The translations under genes and the position numbers were made by a program. 64,000 nucleotides of DNA from Tetrahymena thermophila SB210 (lineage: Eukaryota; Ciliophora; Oligohymenophorea; Hymenostomatida; Tetrahymenidae), in NCBI RefSeq assembly GCF_000189635.1, contig NW_002476417.1, positions 434,001 to 498,000 of the forward strand, in the 5' to 3' direction. The notes below the pieces were generated by a model. It did not search any database, had not been told where the DNA came from, and saw nothing but the letters and a program-made list of their open reading frames with translations. Positions within the stretch are counted from its first letter, which is position 1. Every line of letters begins with the position of its first letter. Positions 54,027-64,000 of this stretch are shown here, piece by piece.

Positions 54027-57000
54027 GTAGACTAATTGAGTGTTTATTAAAACGTCTTACATTGATTATTAAACCACCTGTATATACAATACATCCGAAT
54101 CATCTAATTATATATCATTATCAAAACACTAGAATGATAGTGCATAAATTAATCAACTAGTTCAAATTAAATTTGAGCGCAAAATAGTTAGCTTATTAAC
54201 ACTTCATAAAATTCTAGCTTTTTATATAAAATAACAATAATAACATCAACAAACTATACATAAATTAATAAATTATTCGCTAATCTCAAAAACACACACA
54301 CATAACAATATAACATTACACAACATTACTCTCTTCTTGATTCTTATTCTTTCTACACATACCCATAAAAATTATCTAATAGCAATAATAATACTAAAAT
54401 CATCCATTTCTTGTAAATATGAATGAATCTACCTTTAAAGTCATGTCTCTCACTCACTCACTCAATCAATAATTTCTGTAATTAATTCGTTCTAGATTTA
54501 AAATAGGAATTATGTTACTTATTTTGGCTTTCTATCAATTTATCAATCTAACAAACAAAAAATAAATAAAAAATCAATCAATCAATCAAGTCTCACTTCT
54601 TACCTAAATCTTAAATGATAACAGATAGCTTAATCAATTTCTATATATTTTTGTATTAATCAGCTTAAAAAGAAAATGAATGATACAAACTATAAAGGCA
54701 TCTCAGAAATACTGATAGCAAATAATTAGTGCATTTTCAATTTAAGACCAACTAACTTCTGTTAAGCAAGAAAAAAACTAAATTAATGTGATTATACAGA
54801 ATTGTTTAGAAATAATGTTTATATTTAATTAGAATTTTACTCAACAAAAAATTAAAAACCCCTTATAATTAATTAAGAAGAATATTAATAAATATATTGT
54901 ATAATTTTATTTTTCTATATAATCTTTAATAATTTATCCTCTTTACTTTGAAAAATACAGAAAATCATAATTTGATTCATTCTAATGTAAATATTGGATT
55001 TTTTTTAAAAAATACATAATTTACTTTAAAATTTCTAATTTATCTTAATCTCCTACTCATTCGTACTAACAACCAAAGTACTTAGCAAATTTTAGAAAAG
55101 AGAATCTACCTCTAAGAATATTTTATAAGATGAAAAGGGGAAATATGACTGAAAAACTATTAAAATTTTATAGTGAATAACTTTATTTTATTGGCGCTGC
55201 ATATATAATAATTACAGTCTTATACACTATTAGAATAAATATAGTAAATTATTCTATTAAAACTAATAATATATAAAATAAGGGATAATTATTGATATTT
55301 TAAACTAGCTCATTTTTAATATTTGCTTCTAAGCACTAATTACGTCATAAGATTAATTCTTGATAACGTATTACCGCAATTAAGTCACTTTATAAATATC
55401 AAATCTGTGATCTCATTCATTTATAATTCAACAAAAGTCACTAACCATTTCCTAAAGCATAGGCACCAAATCTATACCAAACAAAAAAAGTAAATACGTT
55501 TTTCAATTTTAAATTATTGGTTGATCTAAAGTAAGATACTTCTATCTAATTAGATCTATTGAATCATCCTAAAACAAACACCCACGTTAATAAATATAGT
55601 AATTAGAATTTTCTAATTCCTAATAACTCCAAATTATTATCATTATTTTGAAGCCATTTAATTTAACGAAATTTATTTCTTGATTGAAATCATCATCTAA
55701 AGTAAGTATGAAATAATATAGTATTTATATGATGCTTGGCAAATATGAATTAATCTGCCATTTATTTCAATCAATTAATCTCAAATATTTATTAAAAACT
55801 AATAATAATGCATTTAAATCTCATAAAAATAAATTTATAACGTGTAGAAATAGAAACATATTTTTAGAATTACTCATATTCTGATGAAGCTGATTATTTT
55901 GTTTTTTAAATATTAGCTAGCTTAACTTAAACTAGTCAGATTTTTATATCTATCTTAGAATTCATGAATAAAAGCATAAAAGTTTTGAAGTATATTAAAA
56001 ATTAAAAGGTCAGATTTATTAATATTTATTATAAGTTATCATCCATCACTCTTCTGCTTTTAAGCTTAATTACTTATTTGTTTGGAGTAACAAATGTTGA
56101 ATTGATTGCAAAATGTATTTTATAAATATAGAAATAATATAATATAGTTAATAGAATAATTCTAATTCTTTGTAAAATAGAAGTAATAACTTCCTTGCAA
56201 CTTTCTTGTGTAGATAAAAGATATTGAAAATAATTATTGTTTTTAAATGTATGATTTTAATCAAAGGATTTGGAAATTAACCAATACTATTTTAAAAATA
56301 TCTTATTTATTAATACATACTAATTTTGATTATAAATTTCGTAAGAGTCAAACGTGCTTTCTCAAACAAGAAGAATAGATAAAATTTTGATATATTTTTT
56401 TTAATGTGATTAAAAAAATAATATTGATAAATTAAGTTTTTCTCAATTTGTTTTTAGTCAAAAACTTACTTCGTTTCTTTTTAAATCCTAACAAAATACA
56501 TAAATAAGCAATTACAATTACAAAGAAACGGATTACTCTTTTATTAATCACCTAATTGAAAATGTGCAAAGTATGTATTTTTTTTACATTCATTTTAAGA
56601 TAAAATGCTTATTAATTTTTAAATGCATAAATGTATTGTTCATTCTGTAATTATAGTCTTCAATTTATTAAAATAGTAAAAAAAAAAATTTTTTTGTTTT
56701 AGAGTGGGGGGGCTTGATTGAGTATTTGAAAAGTTAGAAACGGTGAAATTTAATGTGTAAAAAAAAGTAAATATCTAATGCAAATTTTAGATGTAAAACA
56801 AAAAAATAAATGAGTTATTCTTCACAAATTTTTATGGTATATATTTTAATTTTTTTAATTTGATTAAGATTTATTTAGTTAGTTAGAATCGCAAACTAAT
56901 TTTTATTCATATTTTTGTATATCTGATTCTTTATGTTTAATTTCTGATGATTGTTCTTTTATAATGCATCCTTAATCTAATTAAATGACACTTGTTTCTG

Positions 57001-57061
57001 ATATTTTGTAATTAATTGTATAGTGTTGTATTACAAAAAGTTGCACTCAACATCTCCTAGG
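54027..57061. other. Convergent intergenic spacer, about 3 kb
   Basis: Between the stop of the plus-strand kinase and the stop of the minus-strand DRC11 gene. A+T-rich, with CACT and CAAT microsatellites near 54449-54470 and 54573-54589 and an isolated run of seven G at 56706-56712. A 90-codon open frame from 54676 shows no coding features. Confidence 0.5.
54449..54589. repeat. Two short tetranucleotide repeats (CACT and CAAT type)
   Basis: CTCACTCACTCACTCAATCAAT at 54449-54470 and AATCAATCAATCAATCA at 54573-54589, in the spacer downstream of the kinase gene. Confidence 0.8.
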
Positions 57062-60000
57062 TCATTTCTTCTTTTTCTTAGCTTTACCACCTTTTTTCCC
57101 TTTCTTTCCTTTTTTATCATCATCGCCATCGGGATTTAGCTTCTTCTTTCTGCGTGCTTTGACTCCAGAAATTTCATCCCAAAATTCCTTTTATAATTAT
57201 TTATTTATTAATAAATAGATGAGACAGGCGCAAAGATATATTTTTATTGATTGGATGTAATTGTTTTATGTAAATTTTGTTTGATATTAATCAATTGATA
57301 ATATAAATGTGTGTAAGCCAAAAAAAATATTAAATAACACTAAAAAAATAAAGATTTAAATATAGTAAGATAAATTACTCTAAATTTAATATATTCCTGA
57401 AGATATGTATTAGGTTGATTAGAGAGAGGGACGATAAACTCATTTATAGTCATAGGCCTTTCCTTCAATTGTAGAAGTCTGCGCTCAGTCAAAACCTTTT
57501 AGAATGCCTCGAAATACTTTTGTTATAGATTGTAAAATTAATTATATTAATGGGGTGAGGAAAATCAAAAAATAGATAAAAAATAAATGTAAATTTCCTA
57601 ATCTTTTTACGAGATCTTAATAAAAGATTATCCATTCAAATTTGATAAAGCTTATATTTTTATTTTTGTCCCCAAAAAAATTTCCATTTCATAAATTGTG
57701 ATAACATAAAAAACTATTTTAAAATTTTGTCTTCTAGCAAAGCTTAAAAATTGTGCTTTATTTGATTATGTAGACGTGCTTATAATTAGACAAGATAGGT
57801 TATATTTTTGTTAAGCTGCTTTTAATAATAATATTTAGATGGTAATATGATATTTTTAATTTAAAATTTGTATTTATTTCTCTGCAAAAAGTTAAAAAAT
57901 TAGCAAATTAATTTCGTATCATTTATTGATTGTTATTTACATCATTTATTTATTTATCATTCATTCATTCTTTGTTATCATAAATACAAAAATTTAATTT
58001 ACTATTTAATAAACGCTGATAATCTCTTTTCAAACAAAAATAAAAAAAAAAGAGCACATTAGCCTAATAATGCATCTTAAAACCATCTTCTTTCACAGAT
58101 AGCCAACCAAATTTATTAATCAATTAATCAATCAATAATTTATAATTTATTAATCTTGAAATGCTCATATTGTTAGTGTGAATAATGTATGTCAAATTGC
58201 GCTTTACAATTTATTAAATTCTTTCTCCCCAACAAAAAAAATATTGTATGTGAGTCAATATATAAAATAGAACTTTTAATCAAAGTATTTATTTAGATAA
58301 ATTATTTCTATTTCTTCTTTTATACTTTCTTTATCTTTTTTTCTTCTTCCGCTATTAAAGCATTTGAATTAAATTTAAATAGGTTTTGATGTAAAGCAAA
58401 AGAAAGTGAGTTTTTTGAAAAAAGAAATTAGTTGATAAATTAATAGAAGTTAAATTTCAAATATTTAGAAAGTATTTATTTTTCTTTTTTTGAGTGTTTT
58501 ATTAACCTTTTTTATTATTTTCAGTAAAACTAAATTTTATTTGATAGTTTTTTATGAGCTTCTTTAAAGTAAAAATGGTTGGGATCTATACAATATTTGT
58601 GAATATGGGACAATACCAATAATTAGCTTATTTCTCTTTAAATAATGTGTGATTCATATTAAAGTGAAGATGATACATTTATTTTAAAAATATTAACATA
58701 ATTTTTGTAATTACATTTCCTGGAGTGTACCCCTCTGTAACATGAGCCAGTGTAGAGGTAGGGAAATTATGATCAAACTAGAAACCAAATTTTCTTAAGA
58801 AAAACTCAACTAAGTTCTTTCTATTTCCATACGATGGATATGGGAAGTAAACCCTCTTCTCTGTAAATTTCTTTAGCATTTTTTTTGAGCAGCCCCAAGG
58901 CTGAGTAGTGTGTGTAATGACCGCAACTCTATCTTCCTTCTTTAAGTATTTAGCCTTCTTGAATTTCATTAGTGGTTTCTTTACCTTGGCCATCGATACT
59001 GTTGGGGCTGCTAGAGGGTCAGAGGTAGCACCACTTTTTTTCTTCTTTTTCTTCTTTTTAGCCTTGAAGATTTTCTCTACCTCATCTATATAGATAATAG
59101 CTGGTTGATATTTCTTAGCAACAGTAAATGACATATACAAAATTCTTGCTATACCCTCTTTATCGTGGTAGGCAACATCAAGTTTCTCCCAAGCACTAGG
59201 AGACAAGTCTATAACCTATATTTTAAAATTAAAATTTGAGCCATTATTCCTACTATAAAGTGAAACATTGTGTATATGAATTAATCAATATAATTAAAAA
59301 TGGATTTGTACAACATTTGATCGCTCTTTGTTTATTGAAAAAAAGGTAGTTATAATGTATGTGTTTAATTGATCAGATAGTGCAAAAAAAATATTCTCAA
59401 ATAGTTCTTCACAAATTCTGTTAATATTCTTGAATTTTAATCATTAAATTCAAAATAATATGTGTCTGTAACATAAAAATGTCTATACACTTTAAAGTCT
59501 TTAAAAATTCTTTTGATAATATAGTTTTGCAAGGACCAAAGCTATCCGTAAAGATAAAATAGATTTCATAATTTAGTGAAATTCGAGTTCATAAAAGTAG
59601 TAAAATTAAGTTTTGGTTTTTGTTTTGCTTTCGAATTACTTCAAGAGTTAGTATGTAATTAAAGAATTTTTTACCATTGAATCTGTCTCATATTAAAGTG
59701 CTCTTACTGCTAATGTTTTTCCAGAGCCGTGAGGACCAAAGAAGTGGAAAAAATTCATTCTTTCCAAATTTTCTTTGATGTAAGGAGTACCCAATGGAAT
59801 AGCGAGATTCTCAACCAAATAGTTTCTGATATCAAACATACTAGGATCAGGCTATAATTCTTGCTTAGCCTCTTAAGTAATTCTAAGATAATTTGGAGAT
59901 CCAATCAAATCATCCATCTTAGCTTTTTCAAGATACTTAACCATGCCGCAATCTATCAGCTATTATTTATAAAAGAAGCATTTTAACAAATAATTTTTGT

Positions 60001-63000
60001 GCGCATTATATAATTTTGAAAAAAAAGCGAAAGAAGAAAATATATAATTTGCTGTTGATCATAAAAAACTGACAAAAATATATGTGGTGCGAATTAATAT
60101 ACTTCCATTCAAATTCAAAAAAAAAATAAAAAATCAGTGGGTGTAATTACATGCTTTATTTACTTACATAAAATTTAAAAAATAATAAGAAATGTAAAGA
60201 AAATGGATTGCTCTCCATTTTCTTCCAAATAGAAACAAATAATTTAAAAAAATTTAAAATTGGAGCTGCCAATAATCCAGTGCATGAATCTGAATAATAG
60301 CAAATTAATTGAAGGTCCAGTAAACTGAAACTTAAATAGAATTTTTTAAACTTCTTACAATTTCAAAGTCAAGTGCATAAAAAAAGAGAGAATAATTAAA
60401 AATAATCTTACCACAGTATCAATAAAATTAAATAAAGCCATAATAGCTATGTCATATTTATTTTTTAAATTATATTCTTAAAAAATATTTATTGAATTTC
60501 ATGAAATTTTCTGTTTTTGCTTTGCGGAAGAGATTGAGTTTCAAAAATTTTAAGTTAGAAATTCGTTGAAAATTTAGATGCTGTTTTAAATTTTCAAATT
60601 TTCAAATGTGAATGAACAATTTATGTTGACAAAGTGGGGATTAAAGTTATTACAAATAATATTAAAAAGCAAAAAACAATTAATTGGAGTTATGAAAGTA
60701 TTGATGGGGTAGTATACATAAGCTAATCGATTAAATAAATAAATAGCAAATTTTCATTTTGATTGGCCTATTTTTGGTGAGATATTTCAAAAAAATTAGT
60801 TTATAAATTATAAATAATTTCAAAATTATTGAAAACACGGCTTATTAGTTTTTAATATGCTCTCTTTTATGTATCTATTTTATGCTTTGATCTACTTATT
60901 ATTTCAAACTCTAGCTCAAAAATTTTTTATAAAAATAAGTTTCATTTCCTGGATTTGTGCTAGATAAAATTTAAATTTCTGCATGAAATATGTTTACGAT
61001 AATTATTTAAATAGTTTGGTAAATTTAAATATAAAATTTCTATTTCTAGAAATTTTTTTACATTTTTTGAATGAAAGAAGGTATCTTCCAAAATAATATT
61101 AGAAATAATAAGTTAGTTTTATATAATATAAGCAAATTATGAAAAATTTAAAAAATATATTCTTACTTCTGCCAGCATATCTCTTGGATCTCTGTTTTTG
61201 TTTTATTTCATTCCTGGCACCTTTTTGGCTTTTTTTTTCTTCTTCTTCTTTTTCTTCTTCTTTTTGGATTTCTTGGGTTTCTTGATTTTATATCTGAGTC
61301 TCATGTTGGCCAACTCCATATCTATCATATCATCCACAAGAGTCTTGATCTATTTGCCAAAAAATATGTTAAATAAATTTTGTTTAGTATTTATTTTTTG
61401 TGGAATTAAGCTCAAAAATATTTTTTTAAAAATAAAATAGCAATCAAAAGTATTTATACATTTTCTTCTACTTCAGGTAATACTGCATCTTTTATCATTT
61501 CTTCATCAAATTCAGTAACTTTATCTTTTTGATTGACCCAAGATTAAGTATGCTTTTCTATTCTATTTACATAAATTAAAAATCAGTTCAGCAAATTAAT
61601 AAATAATTAAATTGTAAGAAGCTAAATCATTCATACATACATATAATAATAGATACATATTATTTATTTATTTAAAATATTTTTTTAAATAATACTTTTC
61701 CTATATTTTGAGAACGGCTTCAGAAGGACCTTTGCAAGCTCTTTCTTTTAAAAATTCTTCTCTTTCTGAGAGTTTTTTCTTTTTACCCTTTTTGCCTGCT
61801 TTCTTAGCTTCTTTCTTTTTCTTTTTCTCCTTCTTTTTCTATTCATCAAGCATTCTTTACAATTCTTCTTCTTCAGGGGTAGGAGGTAAAGCAACTTTAT
61901 CTTTATCATAAAATTCTTTTGCCTTTTTAGGGAGACCTTTGAATTCCCTTTTATTAAGGAAATCATGAATCCACTCCCTTCTTTCTTGGAGCATTTTATC
62001 TCTATTATAATAATAAAAATAGAAAATTAAGTTGAATATATTTTCTATCTATTATTTGTGTATCTTTCAAGAATTGAATTTAGAAATTAATCATCGAATA
62101 TATTAATCAAAGTATCTATAGCTGGGAAATTATAATAAACACACACAATCATTTATTGAATCATTATAATTTATTTAAAATTTAAAAAAACCAGTTAGAC
62201 ATATTTCATTTTTAAAATCTACCCTACCCTGACGACTAACTAAAACAAATAAATATATATTTAAATATTATAAAAATACCTTATTTCATCACCCCAGAAT
62301 TCTAAGTAATCAGCTTTTATGTCTTCAATTGCTTATTTATAACTTTTATTTGCTTCGATTTATTTCTTTTTGACTTCTTCTCTATTTATTCTCTACTTGT
62401 ACTCATCTGAATTAGGATCATTGGGGTCAGTAGGTTTTTTGATTATTCCTAAAAACTCTAATTCCTATTATCTCATGAAGTAAACCTTTTCTCTTGATTT
62501 AAATCCTTTATAGTATTTTTAAACTACTAAAACAGCAGCTTCTCTTTCAGTCTCCTCTCCAATATCATGTCCTTATCTCAGTTTGTTATTTTTTTCAATT
62601 CTTTAGTGGTCTTACTTTCTTAGAGTTTTAGCAATTAATGCTCTTTCAATACCCTAACGACCTATATATTAAAAATTTAAATTTAAATAATTTGTTGTTT
62701 TTTCTTGGGATAACACTACAAATATCTTTAAATAATAGTAATTAACTCTTTTATTTAAAGTTAATAAACTTTTAGTTTATAATTATAATTGTATTTTACC
62801 TCTTTCATTTTTTTATATACAACAAATAGCATGTTCAATTTTATTGTCAAAAAATGTTGCTCTTTCTACAAAAATTTCTTCTTCTGGAGCAGTTGTTTCG
62901 TGGAAATTCATCATTAATTTTTTAATCATCTAGTTTCTTTTATCTCTATCTTCTTAGTTATCCTCAACCAAATATTTAGGAACAGGAATTTTAAGCGCTT

Positions 63001-63656
63001 CAGGTGTCATCTTTAAATCTTTTAGTGTATCATCTAGATTTGGATATTCACTACGCACGCTATTAGTGGTCGTATTATAGTATATTAAATCCTTTAAAGA
63101 TAAAAGTAATAGCTTAGATTTAAATACATCAAAACTAAAAAATCTGATTGATTTTTTTTGTTTAATCATCAAAATATCATTTTACCTTTTTGACTTATAT
63201 CATTCTTAATGTTGTATTATCTAAGAGCTCCTTGAGAAGCACTCTTTTTTGAGGGTTAATCATTTAATCATAACTATCTTCTAATCTCTTATAGCATTCT
63301 ATATATCGAATGTATAAATGAGCATAGTAATTAAACCACTCTACATCACTTCTCTTATATTTTATCTTTTTATTTTAAAATTTATTTTTGTTTACCATCA
63401 ATCAACTAATCTATCATTTTCAAAAATATGTCATCGCTTGTTGGATAAAATTCCCTCTCAAAATATAAAAAATTCCAAATATTTTACTCCCTTCGTTTCT
63501 AGATTCTCATCTAGAGGGTGCATTTCCATGTTAAGTTGAAGGGTGAGCTCTTTGATAGCCTGCTTCCATTGCAAATTATAAAAACTATTTTTAATTACAT
63601 TAATAATTAAAGCTTTTATTTCAAACGATTGCCTATTATAATTACTTCGTAGACAT
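57062..63656 (-). CDS. DRC11: DRC11 / IQCA1-like IQ and AAA domain protein of the nexin-dynein regulatory complex
   Basis: Thirteen exons on the minus strand: 63656-63646, 63584-63488, 63456-63396, 63340-63186, 63091-62800, 62661-62280, 62001-61696, 61562-61460, 61349-61167, 59959-59675, 59215-58715, 57516-57379 and 57187-57062. They total 2640 bp, or 879 residues, with consistent phases. The N-terminus (NFYNLQWKQAIKELTLQL, then SYDQMINPQKR and LKMTPEALKIPVPKY) follows DRC11 homologues closely. An IQ motif lies near residue 247 (VVQKYYKGFKSREKV). Three lysine-rich tracts follow: in exon 7, exon 9 and the C-terminus. The AAA domain has Walker A GPHGSGKT near residue 605 and Walker B AIIYIDE near 666. 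The end is EFWDEISGVKARRKKKL plus a Lys/Gly tail. In cilia, DRC11 is a subunit of the nexin-dynein regulatory complex that ties neighbouring doublets and tunes dynein. Introns at 57517-58714 and 59960-61166 are about 1.2 kb each. The acceptor before exon 5 has an alternative. Confidence 0.95.
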
Positions 63657-64000
63657 GGAAGTTTTTTGGTATCAGCTACGCTCCTTTATTTAAATGTTTT
63701 ATCCTACTATTATTTAACTTGATATACCTACTTTTATCAGCCTTTTATGTTTTCTTGTAAATTAAGTGTAGCTAAAGGCCAGAAAAAGATATTACTTTTT
63801 TTATTACCTTTGCCTTATCAAATTAAGAAAAGTTTTATTGATTAATGCTTGATAATTTTATTAAAGACTCTTAATTTTATTTAATAATCTGAAGCTTGTT
63901 ATAACTTCTTGGCCATATATTTGTTTTAAATATATAAATTGAGGGAATTTTAAAAATTCAAAACTTATTCATAACATTTTTCCCAAATATTCCTTAAACA
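63657..64000. other. Upstream region of DRC11, no gene seen
   Basis: A+T-rich DNA 5' of the DRC11 start on the minus strand; expected to contain its promoter. No element recognised, and no open frame supported up to the window edge. Confidence 0.4.

Noticed and set aside
54676..54952. Open frame of about 90 codons downstream of the kinase
   Set aside because: No signal, domain or codon bias; chance length in this code.
61198..61911. Plus-strand frames with long Phe/Ser runs
   Set aside because: They are the antisense of the lysine-rich tracts of DRC11.
61748..61966. Minus-strand Lys/Arg-rich frame
   Set aside because: It is an out-of-frame reading of DRC11 exon 7; the other frame matches homologues.
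1..64000. Chromosome breakage sequence, telomere repeat, tRNA or rRNA gene
   Set aside because: Looked for by eye on both strands; no convincing match found.

Overview
The window is nuclear DNA of a ciliate that reads UAA and UAG as glutamine and uses only UGA as stop. Every gene I could follow is full of in-frame TAA/TAG where homologues have Gln, and each ends at TGA. Intergenic DNA is extremely A+T rich, and introns are A+T rich with GT...AG ends (31 to about 1,200 bp). Together these fit Tetrahymena or a close hymenostome relative; the long introns and wide spacers argue against Paramecium. The species is an inference. I saw no telomere, tRNA, rRNA, CRISPR array or transposase gene.

Layout. 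(1) 1-2650, minus: 5' part of a P2C (Na+/K+-ATPase-like) P-type ATPase alpha subunit, running off the window. (2) 3932-5145, minus: a small multi-span protein resembling the lone N-terminal TMD0 module of ABCC/MRP transporters. (3) 7212-11130, plus: an eight-exon, 1109-residue PX / PH-like / C2 protein with an MCTP-type membrane end. (4) 11501-12844, plus: an intronless Gln/Lys-rich unknown. (5) 13474-23591 and 26256-36438, both minus: a tandem pair of giant paralogous surface proteins (signal peptide, Cys-rich cap, beta-propeller, right-handed beta-helix with GGA repeats, Cys-rich stalk, multi-span C-terminus). Their 5' flanks are duplicated too, and a third flank-like copy stands without a gene near 39.1-39.9 kb. 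(6) 40246-42126, plus: an intronless type I membrane protein. (7) 42428-42727 and 43004-43306, minus: tandem ABM-domain proteins of about 100 residues. (8) 44949-46181, plus: a second intronless type I membrane protein. (9) 46182-52364: gene-poor DNA with one doubtful signal-peptide fragment. (10) 52365-54026, plus: a two-exon protein kinase without a glycine-rich loop. (11) 57062-63656, minus: a complete 13-exon IQ/AAA protein, the DRC11 (IQCA1) subunit of the ciliary nexin-dynein regulatory complex.

For most spliced genes I derived exon phases by hand. The exon sums are exact multiples of three for the PX/C2 protein, the kinase and DRC11, which supports those models. The two giant genes are only partly resolved: their ends, several introns and domain order are supported, but not every exon.

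The genes are housekeeping, ciliary and cell-surface functions rather than an operon-like system. The most notable content is the tandem giant surface-protein cluster with its repeated flanks, flanked by two single-pass membrane proteins.
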